39,817 nt of DNA from Limnobacter sp. CACIAM 66H1 (GCF_001601825.1 NZ_LUJK01000031.1:1-39817); one strand, 5' to 3'. Shown: positions 19,882 through 29,556, counted from the first letter of the stretch. A program made the numbers and translations. Notes: generated by a model from the letters alone, not told the origin.

Positions 19882-22680
19882 TTAAATGTTGACAGGTTCT
19901 TGATGATTCCCAGGATCGAGTCTGGGAAAGTACAGCTCCACGCAGGTTCCCTTGTTGGGACTGGAATGGATCTTGATGTACCCCTTAGATTGCTTGACGA
20001 ATCCAAATACCATACTAAGTCCCAAACCGCTTCCCTTGCCAATTTCCTTGGTTGTGAAAAAAGGTTCAAATGCACGGTTCAAGATTTCTGGTGTCATTCC
20101 GTGTCCAGTGTCCTCAATTGCGATCATTACAAAATGACCAGCTGGCAAAATCTCTTTGGCGTGAGTCTGTATCGTTTCGATGTTGATGTTTGATGCGCGA
20201 ATACGAAGTTGGCCCGACCCTTTTATTGCGTCTCTACTATTTATCACCAAATTGAGCAGAGCCACTTCAAGTTGCCCGGGATCAACTGCGATTGTCCATA
20301 AATCCTTGGTTTCCGGTATCTTAATCTCAATTGTCTCGGGCAAAATGCGGCGAAATAGGTTTAACGAACTCTGTACAAGTTCCCCAGCGTTAACAATCCT
20401 TGGTTGTAAGGGTTGGCGCCTTGCGAAGGACAAGAGGCGACTTGTGAGTTCTGCACCCCTTTCAGCGGCTTTACCCGTCATCTCGGCAAGTGATCGAAGC
20501 TGTGGATTATCGTGTAGCTGGTGAGCCAGTGTTTCTGAATTGCCCATGATGACGGTGAGCAGATTGTTAAAATCATGGGCTACCCCACCCGTCAGTTGAC
20601 CCATGGCCTCGAGTTTTTGTGATTCTCGCAGCTTGTCTTCCAGCTCCCGAGTTTCTGTTTGGTCCAGCATGCTCCCAAGCATCCTGACAGCTTTGCCCTG
20701 CTCATTGCGTATTATGAATCCCCGGTCGTGAACATGCGCGTAACGCCCGTCTGCCTTACGAAATCTATATTCTTCAGTCCAGTTGCTCTCTCGACTTCCA
20801 ATCACTTGGTGGATGCTGTCAAGTACTCGGTGAAAATCGTCCGGATGTATTCGATTACTCCACGATTCAGGCCCAGGTTCCAGTCCTTCAGTATTTAGCC
20901 CGAAGACCCTACTCACAGAGTCATTCCACCACACCATTTCATTTTCCAGGTCCCAATCCCAAATAACATCGTTGGTGGCTTTCGAAACCAGTAAGAATCT
21001 CTCTTGCATTTGCTTGGCGGCAGCTTCTTGCCGATATTCGTTCGTTATATCTTTGAAGTAAACAGCCAAGCCTTCAGTTACCGAATAGCAGCTAACATCA
21101 AACCACCCATCTAGAGGCGCATAATAGTATTTGATGCTAAATCGCCGTTTTTCATGAATGGCGTGTTGAAGAAGTCCATGGATTTCCGAGTTTGCTGCTT
21201 CGGGAAATTCCTCCCATAGATTTTTACCGATAAGCTCTTGTCGGTTGCGACGCAATAAGCGCTCTGATTTTAAATTTAGGTAAAGAAACTCAAACTGATG
21301 AGAGACGATGAAGAATGCGTCACTCATATTTTCAAGCGTTGACAAAAGTTTTTGTTCCAAGTCTGAGGTACGTTTTTTTTCGAGCAGTAATTCAGTAATG
21401 TCCTGAAGTAAGCCAACTATTTTGGGTCTGCCAAATTTATTGTGTTTCTCGCCGGTACCTTTTATCTGACTGATTGAACCATCCCGGCGCAATATCCGGT
21501 GTTGAAAGGTAAAACGATGATCTGTTGATATGGTTGGATCGTTAAAAATTCGGAGAACTTCTAGGCGATCTTCTGGGTGAATCTGATTCAGATATTCCTC
21601 TAATGTAGAGGTCTTCAGGATGGTTTCAAAACCCGGAGATTTTTCAGCTCGGCTGTCACGCCAGGTAATTTGACTCGTTTGAAGATCTATCTCCCATGAA
21701 AGCACGTTCGGCATGCTATCCGCAGAGCGAAGTAAGATTTCTTGCTCTTGCATATTTGACAAAGTCGCTCTCACTTCATGGAAACGGACCAGCACCTCTT
21801 GCAACAGGTCGTCGGTTCTGTCAGGCGCAAATTGTTCAAACGAGCGATCCTCCAATAAGGCCGTTACATCCTCAATACGATGAATGATGTAGGTGAGTTC
21901 ATTTAATGAATTATTGACGGGTGAGTTAATTACGCTCCAGTAACGCTTTTCATATTTCCCGCTGGGTGTTTGTATTGCGTAGCGTTGTATTCCCATGACG
22001 TCTGTCGTCTTGAGACTTTCAACTCTTTTCAAAGAGCCAAGCAACGTTTTCGCTCCATCCGCGGTTGGATCATTGGGGTCCTCACGAAATTTAGTAAACA
22101 GACTTTGCCCAATCAATTGGGCTCTGTTAGTTTGAGTGGAGGTTAGGTAATCGTTGCTGGCCGCAACAATCTCATAACTGCCAGGTTTTAGCACCATGAA
22201 TTTGCCCGGGATGGCATCAAACACTCGCTTTAGCTCATCTTCTGCTAACTTCGACTTCTCTTTGAGGCGCTGATTCTGTAGTTCAAGATTCTTTCTTTGG
22301 ATGCGGATCTTGAAACTTTCCGTCACGTCAAGAATAGTGGCCAGTACATGCACTGCAGCACTGTAGATGCATGGTTGCCAGTGAAATTGGACTTTAATTC
22401 GTGTTTGATCGGATCTGATTAAAGTCCAGGTCGAGGTGAAGGGGGTGTGCGTATTGAATTGCTTGAGCGTAGTTAATAATGCCTCTCGTTCCTCGTCAGG
22501 TCTCAGGGACACAATATTCGATCCGATCAGTTTCCCGTTCTGTACACCCAGTAAGTGTTCAGCCGCGTGGTTGCACCATTTGATTTGAAGGGTTTCGAGC
22601 TCAAAAATCCACATCGCTTGAGGCAAAAAAAGAATTGCCTCAAGAGCAGAATGATCCAGATTAATGCCTCTCAGTGTCAT
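19882..22680 (-). CDS. Soluble multi-PAS sensor histidine kinase
   Basis: A 932-residue cytoplasmic histidine kinase with no membrane helix or signal peptide. About five PAS-type sensor segments can be read (near residues 8-125, 155-265, 325-440, 455-565 and 575-690), with a short coiled coil near 125-155. HisKA follows with phospho-acceptor His702 in VAHDFNNLLT, then HATPase_c with the boxes DTGHGM and GKGSGLGLSM. No receiver follows. The start is ATG 22680; a TTG at 22698 is open but has no better ribosome site. The kinase core closely resembles the one in the + strand hybrid kinase gene at 24392. The gene is divergent from the receiver-kinase gene across a 248-base gap. The stimulus is unknown. 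Confidence 0.9.
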   Translation of the reverse strand: MTLRGINLDHSALEAILFLPQAMWIFELETLQIKWCNHAAEHLLGVQNGKLIGSNIVSLRPDEEREALLTTLKQFNTHTPFTSTWTLIRSDQTRIKVQFHWQPCIYSAAVHVLATILDVTESFKIRIQRKNLELQNQRLKEKSKLAEDELKRVFDAIPGKFMVLKPGSYEIVAASNDYLTSTQTNRAQLIGQSLFTKFREDPNDPTADGAKTLLGSLKRVESLKTTDVMGIQRYAIQTPSGKYEKRYWSVINSPVNNSLNELTYIIHRIEDVTALLEDRSFEQFAPDRTDDLLQEVLVRFHEVRATLSNMQEQEILLRSADSMPNVLSWEIDLQTSQITWRDSRAEKSPGFETILKTSTLEEYLNQIHPEDRLEVLRIFNDPTISTDHRFTFQHRILRRDGSISQIKGTGEKHNKFGRPKIVGLLQDITELLLEKKRTSDLEQKLLSTLENMSDAFFIVSHQFEFLYLNLKSERLLRRNRQELIGKNLWEEFPEAANSEIHGLLQHAIHEKRRFSIKYYYAPLDGWFDVSCYSVTEGLAVYFKDITNEYRQEAAAKQMQERFLLVSKATNDVIWDWDLENEMVWWNDSVSRVFGLNTEGLEPGPESWSNRIHPDDFHRVLDSIHQVIGSRESNWTEEYRFRKADGRYAHVHDRGFIIRNEQGKAVRMLGSMLDQTETRELEDKLRESQKLEAMGQLTGGVAHDFNNLLTVIMGNSETLAHQLHDNPQLRSLAEMTGKAAERGAELTSRLLSFARRQPLQPRIVNAGELVQSSLNLFRRILPETIEIKIPETKDLWTIAVDPGQLEVALLNLVINSRDAIKGSGQLRIRASNINIETIQTHAKEILPAGHFVMIAIEDTGHGMTPEILNRAFEPFFTTKEIGKGSGLGLSMVFGFVKQSKGYIKIHSSPNKGTCVELYFPRLDPGNHQEPVNI

Positions 22681-22928
22681 GTTTTTTGCTGAGCCCAAGA
22701 GTCGCTAGCATTTCAATTAACCACTACTGAATATTGTCGCACAAGCAATAATCACAGTTATTTTTTTCTTGAACAATGGCCTTTACTCAATTGGGTAGGG
22801 GGCTTTTTATTCTTCTGTAAACTCATTATCCTTCAGTTAGTTAATCAATATAGCTTCGATGTCTGGTTGCCCTGAAAATTGATGATGTTCGATTAGGGCG
22901 ACGGATGCTCGATGTGCCGGGGTGATAA

Positions 22929-24389
22929 GTGAGTTGCGTTAATTCAATCGTCGTAGTCGACGATGAACCAGCCCAGCTTGATTCGGTATCAAGAATACTG
23001 ATCGAGCGTGGGTTCATTGTGAGTAGTTTCAACGAAGTGGATAAAGCACTCGAGTTTATCAACTTGAACCAGCCTGATCTGGTTCTGACCGATTTGAGGC
23101 TACCAAAGGTTGACGGTATTGAGTTCATCAAAAGAATCAAAACGTTCAACGATGACATTGAATGTATTTTAATGACAGGTTATAGCAGTGTAGACAGTGC
23201 AGTGGACGCCATGCGTCTTGGAGTTCGGGATTATCTTTTAAAGCCTTTTCGAAGTTCAGAGTTGCTGGCTATTGTGGATCGAGTGCCGTACGTAAAGCAT
23301 CTTAAACAGCACAACAAGATCTTGATGCAGGATCTATCGAAATCAAATTCTCAGTTGAGGGAAATTAACATTCAGCTGGATACTTTTGCGGGTCGTGTTG
23401 CGCATGACTTGAATTCCATCATTGCCCTGATTCAATCGTATGCACGACTGCTGGATAAAAATCTTGCATCGGGGCTGGATGAACAGTCCCGCAAGTTTCT
23501 GTCTCGTATCCGCTCTACAAGTGATAGGGGCGCAAGTCTGGTTTTCGATTTATTGGCCTTCGCACGATTGGGGGAGAAGGCCCTTGAGATTCACAATGTG
23601 GATCTTGATCAGGTGGTTGAAAGGGCGCGAGTATTTGCTCAATTGGAGGCCAAACAGACTCACATCGAGTGGCGAATTAGTCCTATGCCCAGGGTGCTTG
23701 CAGATGAATCTTTAATCGAACAGGTTTTTGGTAATCTTTTATCGAACAGTGTGAAGTATTCGCGTCATGTGGACAAGTCAATCATAGAAGTGAAATCTTC
23801 GGAATGCGATACTTATTTTCACTTTTGTATTAAAGACAATGGGGCGGGATTTGATCCTGACAAAGTAGGTGATTTATTTATACCTTTCAGGCGTCTTCAT
23901 GACTCCAATGTCTATGAGGGGCATGGACTTGGACTTGTGAATGTTAAAAGAATTATTGAAAAGCATGGAGGGGAAATTGTTGCAAGTTCCAGACCTGGTG
24001 CTGGTGCAGAATTTTGTTTCACTTTGCCCAAAAAGATTGATAGTCCAGATCCATATTTAGCTACGGAGTTTCTGTCTCAGAGTTTTGCAGGCAAGGAGTC
24101 TGTTGAACTCGTGAGTGGGCTGATTTCGAGTTTGGTAAAAGTTTCTCCAGAATCGATAAAAGTAGGCAGTGTCGTCAATGATTTTATTTCACAGTTTGTT
24201 CATAAATCGAACAATATGATGTTGCCATGGGTGCTTGAGCTTGATGAGTACCTACAAAAAATGGACGCGTTTCCGGAGGTCGATCAACTCAAGCTCAAGG
24301 CATTTGATGTTTCAATTCGTGGGCAAATCTCTGCGGTCACGCAGATGAGATCACTGCTCGGAAAGAAAACCCCAGATCAGTTCAAGTGA
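22929..24389 (+). CDS. Receiver-histidine kinase fusion with a C-terminal helical extension
   Basis: A 486-residue soluble protein. An N-terminal response-regulator receiver (about 5-120) has acidic residues Asp11/Asp12, phospho-acceptor Asp55 and Lys105. A short coiled coil (about 125-152) leads to HisKA with His159 in VAHDLNSI and HATPase_c (about 255-370) with N-box NLLSNSVKYS, DNGAGFD and GHGLGLVNV. The last 110 or so residues are mainly helical and match no family I recognise. The start is GTG 22929 behind GGGGTGAT. The receiver-first order suggests that the kinase is controlled by phosphorylation from another kinase. It is followed with GTGA overlap or a 2-base gap by the hybrid kinase gene. 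Confidence 0.9.
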   Translation: MSCVNSIVVVDDEPAQLDSVSRILIERGFIVSSFNEVDKALEFINLNQPDLVLTDLRLPKVDGIEFIKRIKTFNDDIECILMTGYSSVDSAVDAMRLGVRDYLLKPFRSSELLAIVDRVPYVKHLKQHNKILMQDLSKSNSQLREINIQLDTFAGRVAHDLNSIIALIQSYARLLDKNLASGLDEQSRKFLSRIRSTSDRGASLVFDLLAFARLGEKALEIHNVDLDQVVERARVFAQLEAKQTHIEWRISPMPRVLADESLIEQVFGNLLSNSVKYSRHVDKSIIEVKSSECDTYFHFCIKDNGAGFDPDKVGDLFIPFRRLHDSNVYEGHGLGLVNVKRIIEKHGGEIVASSRPGAGAEFCFTLPKKIDSPDPYLATEFLSQSFAGKESVELVSGLISSLVKVSPESIKVGSVVNDFISQFVHKSNNMMLPWVLELDEYLQKMDAFPEVDQLKLKAFDVSIRGQISAVTQMRSLLGKKTPDQFK

Positions 24390-24391
24390 TC

Positions 24392-26698
24392 ATGGCAAAA
24401 GCTCGTCCAAGCAACTTAACCCAAAGCCAACGTTGGATGGCTGAGGCACTTCCTCACATGGTCTGGACTGCAACGCCTGATGGAGTGGTGGATTTCATTA
24501 ATGAAGAGTTTGTGAGATACACGGGTTTGGAGGACTTGCATTACCCAGCAGGTGAATGGTTAATGGCAGTGCACCCGGATGATCGGGAAGTTACAGTCGA
24601 GAGGTGGATGGATTGCGTTCAGCGAGGGGTTGTCTACAAGACTGAGTTCAGAATAAAGCATCAAGCAAGTGGTCATTATCGGTGGCATTTTGTATCTGCA
24701 AAGCCCTCTAGGGGTGCCGCCGGGCGAATTTTGAGATGGTTCGGTAGTACGGTGGATATTCATTCGAGCAAAGTTTCGGATTTCGTGATCCAAGAGTCTC
24801 AAGCAAGATTGAAGCGACACCATGATCTTCAATCTTTAGAGAACAAGGTGTTGGACTCCATTAGTGCGGGTGAGTCATTGGAGTCCATCCACGAATTAAT
24901 TATCTCCACCGTTCAATATTTGCTTCCTCAAGCCACCTGCCACATCAAGGTTTTTTCTGATTCCAAGCCAGTGGTTCTTGATGAATTTGCTCAACCGTCC
25001 TCACTATGTCAATGTTTCCCTGTCTCGGATTCTTCCGGAAACCTCCTTGCTAATTTTGTGATTTCTTACCAGAAAGATGCGGCTCCCTCTGCTGATGATC
25101 TTTCTTTGATTGAAAGAATATCTCAATTCCTCCGAGTGGCAATTGAGCGTACGAATCAACATTTGCAATTGAAGCGCAATGAAGAACGTTTCCGTTTGGT
25201 TGCCCTGGTCACAAGTGATGTTGTGTGGGAATGTGATTTAAGCACAGATGAGTTGTTCTATTCCGATGGCTTGAAACTTCTTTTTGGTCATGATCCCAGC
25301 AGGGATCCAGCCTTGAAAAAAGCCTCTACTGCCAGCAAGTACATTCATCCTGAAGATTTGAGTCACGTTGTTGGCACGATGCAGAGTGTTATTCATTCAA
25401 GTCAGGAAAGTTGGCAGCTTAAGTATAGGTATCGCCGGGCTGACGGCAGCTATGCGCAAGTGGTGAATCATGCCTATGTCGTCCGCGATACTGATGGTCG
25501 CCCGCTGAAGCTCATTGGTAGCGTTAAAGATATCTCGGATCAAGTGAGTTTGCAGGAGCAGTTGAGAGCGTCGCAGCGCCTTGAGGCTGTGGGGCAGATG
25601 ACCGGAGGTTTGGCTCACGACTTTAACAATTTGCTGACCGTGATATTGGGTAATGCGGAAAGGTTGGCTGACGCTATTTCAGAGGAGGATCCCCGGCAAA
25701 TTTACGTTCACACAATTGTCAAAGCCTCTTTGCATGGCGCCGAATTAACCAATAGCCTGTTAGCATTCGCACGTAAACAACCTTTGAAGCCACAATCAGT
25801 CAATATTCTCGATTTGCTCTCGGGAATGAGAAGCCTGCTTTTGAGCACCCTTGGGGAGCAGATCGATCTCTTGATACGGGGAGGCGGTGAATTGTCGGTG
25901 GCGCAGGTTGATCCGATTCAATTCAAAAGCGCGATCATTAACTTGTGTCTTAATGCAAGAGATTCAATGCCGCAAGGCGGACATCTGGAAATCGATATCA
26001 ACAGTGTTTCCGTGCAGGCACGGCTGGATCACCTGAGTGAGGGGCCTGCACCAGGCGAGTATGTTCGGATATCTATCAGAGACCATGGCGAAGGAATTGC
26101 CCCAGAAATAATTGATCGTGTATTTGAGCCCTTTTTCACCACGAAAGAGGTGGGGAAGGGCAGTGGACTAGGGTTAAGCATGGTTTACGGATTCATCAAA
26201 CAATCTCGTGGATACATTCAAATTGAATCAACACATGGTCAGGGTACTTGTGTAAGTATTTACCTACCTCAAGCTGTTGTTAAAGAGGCAATAGATATGC
26301 AAGGCGGTAACTTAACAGTCAATAGTGGCCATGGGGAGCATATTCTGCTCGTGGAAGATGATGAGATGGTGCGAGAGCATGTGGAGTCTTTGTTAATTAG
26401 TCTTGGATACCGAGTAACTGCACTGAACAATGCCGCTGAATGTTTGAAGGTAATTGATCAATTAAAGAATGTCGATTTGTTGTTCTCGGATATCGTGATG
26501 CCAGGAGGAGTCTCGGGAACTCAATTGGCCTCAATCATCAGGAATAAGTTTCCAGATTTGCCGATTTTGTTAACTTCTGGATATGCGGAGGACGTTTTCT
26601 CGGAGCTGGCTTTGGACGACGGGCGCATGTGTTTGCTTAAAAAGCCCTATCGGAGAAGTGACCTTGCCACCATGTTGCAGAAGGTGTTGCACAAGTAG
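24392..26698 (+). CDS. PAS-GAF-PAS hybrid histidine kinase with C-terminal receiver
   Basis: A 768-residue soluble hybrid kinase. Parts in order: PAS (about 8-135), a GAF-like segment (about 150-262), a second PAS (about 267-385, ending in a PAC-like GSVKDISDQ), HisKA with His409 in LAHDFNNLLT, HATPase_c (about 505-625, with GKGSGLGLSM) and a C-terminal receiver (about 645-768) with acidic Glu-Asp-Asp, phospho-acceptor Asp700 and Lys-Pro near the end. ATG 24392 is preferred; GTG 24386, overlapping the previous stop as GTGA, is equally plausible and would add two residues. Its kinase core is paralogous to that of the - strand five-PAS kinase. No histidine phosphotransfer gene is adjacent. It converges on the HD-GYP gene pair. 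Confidence 0.9.
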   Translation: MAKARPSNLTQSQRWMAEALPHMVWTATPDGVVDFINEEFVRYTGLEDLHYPAGEWLMAVHPDDREVTVERWMDCVQRGVVYKTEFRIKHQASGHYRWHFVSAKPSRGAAGRILRWFGSTVDIHSSKVSDFVIQESQARLKRHHDLQSLENKVLDSISAGESLESIHELIISTVQYLLPQATCHIKVFSDSKPVVLDEFAQPSSLCQCFPVSDSSGNLLANFVISYQKDAAPSADDLSLIERISQFLRVAIERTNQHLQLKRNEERFRLVALVTSDVVWECDLSTDELFYSDGLKLLFGHDPSRDPALKKASTASKYIHPEDLSHVVGTMQSVIHSSQESWQLKYRYRRADGSYAQVVNHAYVVRDTDGRPLKLIGSVKDISDQVSLQEQLRASQRLEAVGQMTGGLAHDFNNLLTVILGNAERLADAISEEDPRQIYVHTIVKASLHGAELTNSLLAFARKQPLKPQSVNILDLLSGMRSLLLSTLGEQIDLLIRGGGELSVAQVDPIQFKSAIINLCLNARDSMPQGGHLEIDINSVSVQARLDHLSEGPAPGEYVRISIRDHGEGIAPEIIDRVFEPFFTTKEVGKGSGLGLSMVYGFIKQSRGYIQIESTHGQGTCVSIYLPQAVVKEAIDMQGGNLTVNSGHGEHILLVEDDEMVREHVESLLISLGYRVTALNNAAECLKVIDQLKNVDLLFSDIVMPGGVSGTQLASIIRNKFPDLPILLTSGYAEDVFSELALDDGRMCLLKKPYRRSDLATMLQKVLHK

Positions 26699-26713
26699 TT
26701 ACAGTGGCACTGG

Positions 26714-28102
26714 CTAGGATCTCTCTGCCAAGGCGCTAGGCTTCATGATGTAGATTTTCATATCTTGCCCTATTACAGTTTCTCCGTCTCTAAATTTGGC
26801 GACCATTCTTCCGTTGACCACTTGACCTTTGGTTGCCCACAAATACCCGTCCGGTCCAACGAAATCCCGGGTTAACATTGCTCCGATTTTAAGTTTCTTT
26901 GCCGAAACAATCTGCTCGTGATCCATAGGTGTACTGCCGAACTCCTGTAGGGCTTTAGGAAGAGCACCAATCACCTCAGGGTCGTAGCGACGACCTGATG
27001 CGTTGGTCACAAACCTGGCCGCATCTTTCGCCAAAAGTTTTTGATCGGCAAGCCAACCTTGTTGAAGTTCATCATAGTCTTCAGCAACAGCAAGAATACG
27101 AGAGCCTATCGGAATATTCGCACCAATCAGGCCATCAGGGAATCCTTGACCATCGTATCGCTCATGATGATGTCTAATGATTGTGCTAACCTCGCTCATC
27201 TCCGGAAGATTCAGGAACACAGTTTGGGCGCGGATTGGATGTTTCAATAAACTGGATTGAGCGTCCCCGTCTAGACTTGAGAATGGAGTAAATAATGTTC
27301 TATCCGGAAGACCTATTTTCCCGATGTCATGCAACAGGCCGGCGATGTAAATCTGTTGAGTTTCACCTTCGTCCAATCCCAGTTGTTGGGCAAGAATTCT
27401 TGAAAAATCAGCAACCCTGCGCGAGTGCGCGGCAAGGGCAGGTGACCTTAACTCAAGAAAATTACAGAACACCCGAATTGCACTCAGGTATTGAAGACGA
27501 ATGTCCTTGCGTGACTGATCCAGTAGCGAATTGACTTGTTTTATTTCTTCCAATCTGTCGTTTACTTTTTTCTCAAGTCCATGCTGAAAATTTTCTAGTT
27601 CATAGACTTTTTCAGCGAGAGCTTGAGTCATTTGCTCCGTCTCAAGCCGTGCCTGATTCAAATCAATGAGTTCTGCCACGGCCTGTCTGATTTCTTGATC
27701 ATTGCAAGGTTTGATCAGAAATCTGTCAACCTGTCCAAGATTGATGGCATCGATCGAGCTCTCGGTATCAGCATGCCCAGTGAGAATGATTTTTCCGGTG
27801 CTGGGCAGAAACTCTGCTGCTGCCTGAAGTACATCGATTCCATTCAACTCCGGCATACGCAGATCACAAATAACTACGGATGGTTTTTCTTTTCGTGCAA
27901 TACTTAGCGCTTCTCTTGAGTTTGTCGTGAAAAGAATGTCATACGGTTCTAGACTGAAAATTTTTCGCAGAGAATTAATGACGTTCGAATCGTCGTCGAC
28001 AAAAAGTATTTTGTGTTTCGAGCGACGATTGGGATTTATTGCTCCCGTGAAGCCGTGTATTACGGGGCTAACCTCATTATCAATTGCGTTTTCCAGGGTC
28101 AT
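26714..28102 (-). CDS. Receiver-HD-GYP response regulator (copy B)
   Basis: A 462-residue predicted cyclic-di-GMP phosphodiesterase of the RpfG type. The receiver (about 30-150) has phospho-acceptor Asp80 and the acidic triad Asp36-38. A coiled coil (about 155-205) links to the HD-GYP domain: HSRRVADF, His258-Asp259 in LLHDIGK, HHHERYDGQGFPDG. The GYP signature reads GFP (320-322), a conservative change. The C-terminal 80 residues form a small accessory domain with RDFVGPDGYLW. The ATG at 28102 follows GGAATTCCC. It lies 20 bases downstream of its paralogue and is probably co-transcribed. In the family, HD-GYP hydrolyses c-di-GMP to GMP; activity here is inferred from the metal ligands. Confidence 0.92.
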   Translation of the reverse strand: MTLENAIDNEVSPVIHGFTGAINPNRRSKHKILFVDDDSNVINSLRKIFSLEPYDILFTTNSREALSIARKEKPSVVICDLRMPELNGIDVLQAAAEFLPSTGKIILTGHADTESSIDAINLGQVDRFLIKPCNDQEIRQAVAELIDLNQARLETEQMTQALAEKVYELENFQHGLEKKVNDRLEEIKQVNSLLDQSRKDIRLQYLSAIRVFCNFLELRSPALAAHSRRVADFSRILAQQLGLDEGETQQIYIAGLLHDIGKIGLPDRTLFTPFSSLDGDAQSSLLKHPIRAQTVFLNLPEMSEVSTIIRHHHERYDGQGFPDGLIGANIPIGSRILAVAEDYDELQQGWLADQKLLAKDAARFVTNASGRRYDPEVIGALPKALQEFGSTPMDHEQIVSAKKLKIGAMLTRDFVGPDGYLWATKGQVVNGRMVAKFRDGETVIGQDMKIYIMKPSALAERS

Positions 28103-28122
28103 TTGGGAATTCCAGTCTTTCT

Positions 28123-29556
28123 TTAACGGGCTGTAGGTCGTCCAGATCGCTTGAGTCTGTAGATATAAATCTTTTGCGGTTTTCCTGTAAGCCCTTCGTA
28201 TTCTCTAATTTGTTCAATGAAATGCTTGCTGACCAGTTTTTCTTTGGATAGCCAGAGATACCCATCGGGGCCAATGAAATCTCTTGATAGGGTTTGACCA
28301 ACCAGAAGGTCTGTTCCACTTAGGAGGCGCTCTTCGAGCCTTGGTGCAGCTCTTAATTTTTCAATTGCGGGTTGCAATGCAGCCAGTACATGCGGGTCAT
28401 ATCGAGTTTCTGACGATTTAAAAATAAAAGATAGCGCTTCTTCCTCAGTCAGCTTCTTGGCGGCCAACCACCCTTGTTGAAGCTCATCAAAGTCTTCAGC
28501 TACCGCGAGAACACGTGATCCGATTGGAATTACATTATTCAGAATCCCATCGGGGTAGCCATCTCCATCAAATCGTTCATGATGATGTCTAATCATGGTC
28601 GCAATAGAGTCCATGTCTGGCAAGCCCAGAAATAAATTTTGCCCGTGCTGACTGTGACTCATCAATTCAATTCGACGTTCTTTGCTTAAACTGCTGGCCG
28701 ATGCAAATAGGGTTTCATCGGAGAGGCCAATTTTCCCAACATCGTGAAGTAGGCCCGCGATGTATATTTCGTTGACCTGATTTGAATCGCATTCAAGCTC
28801 TATTGCGATTAACCGAGCCAATTCCGCAACGCGTTTGCTGTGGGCTCCAAGTTGAGGAGAACGAAGCTCAGTTAGCCCCGAGAAGACTTTGATCGCGCTG
28901 AAGTATTGCGCTTTTCTCTCGCGTCTGGAAAGGTCCAGAAATAGTCTGGCCTGTTCGTATTCCCGGATTCTTTCACTAATGCAGTGCTCCAGCGAGTTAT
29001 TTAGCAACTCAAGTTCGGAGGCGCGATTATTCAGCTCTCTGGCGGTCTTGACTCGCTCTAATTTAACTCGGGATATTCCGACAAGTTCAGCAATTGTGAG
29101 TTGGAGTATTTCAGGATCCAATGGTTTGCAAAGGAATCGGGTTACATGTCCCCTATTTATCGAAGCCACTACAGAGTCGACATCGCTGAAGCCGGTCAAC
29201 ATGACTTTTGATGTGTCTGGGGTGACTTGATGAATCGCTTCGCACACTTCGATGCCTGACAATTCAGGCATTTTAAAGTCACAAATAACGACCCCCGGTT
29301 TATGTCGCTTGGCCAGCGATACTCCTTCTCTTGCGTCAAGTGTTGTAAGAACGGTGAGGTTTTGTTTACGTAGCTCTTTGCGCAAGGCCAGCAGTACATC
29401 CGGATCGTCATCAATCAGGAGAACGAGGTCGGGGCATAAATCACTATTGTCGTAAGTAACCTCATCGTCTTGATGTTCAAATGAGGTTGTTATAGGTGTG
29501 ATCACCGTGCTAGATTCCTGCGCTGGAGATTTATCAGTAAGACTGGCAGAGATCAT
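28123..29556 (-). CDS. Receiver-HD-GYP response regulator (copy A)
   Basis: A 477-residue paralogue of copy B and the promoter-proximal gene of the pair. The receiver has Asp49-51 and phospho-acceptor Asp93. A coiled coil around 165-220 precedes the HD-GYP domain with His271-Asp272 in LLHDVGK and the canonical GYP at 333-335 (HHERFDGDGYPDG). The C-terminal accessory domain carries RDFIGPDGYLW. The start is ATG 29556, with GAGGG eight bases upstream; the in-frame TTG at 29571 lacks a site. The N-terminal 40 residues before the receiver are Ser/Thr-rich and look disordered. It is the likely c-di-GMP output of the neighbouring kinases, although cognate pairing is not proven by position alone. 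Confidence 0.92.
   Translation of the reverse strand: MISASLTDKSPAQESSTVITPITTSFEHQDDEVTYDNSDLCPDLVLLIDDDPDVLLALRKELRKQNLTVLTTLDAREGVSLAKRHKPGVVICDFKMPELSGIEVCEAIHQVTPDTSKVMLTGFSDVDSVVASINRGHVTRFLCKPLDPEILQLTIAELVGISRVKLERVKTARELNNRASELELLNNSLEHCISERIREYEQARLFLDLSRRERKAQYFSAIKVFSGLTELRSPQLGAHSKRVAELARLIAIELECDSNQVNEIYIAGLLHDVGKIGLSDETLFASASSLSKERRIELMSHSQHGQNLFLGLPDMDSIATMIRHHHERFDGDGYPDGILNNVIPIGSRVLAVAEDFDELQQGWLAAKKLTEEEALSFIFKSSETRYDPHVLAALQPAIEKLRAAPRLEERLLSGTDLLVGQTLSRDFIGPDGYLWLSKEKLVSKHFIEQIREYEGLTGKPQKIYIYRLKRSGRPTAR

Noticed and set aside
24180-24389. Histidine phosphotransfer (Hpt) domain at the end of the receiver-kinase fusion
   Set aside because: The region is helical but lacks the HxxKG-type motif around its histidine, so the name is not supported.
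26702-26712. CAGTG-G-CACTG between the convergent hybrid kinase and HD-GYP genes as a terminator
   Set aside because: A one-base loop cannot fold as a hairpin, and no T tract follows on either strand.
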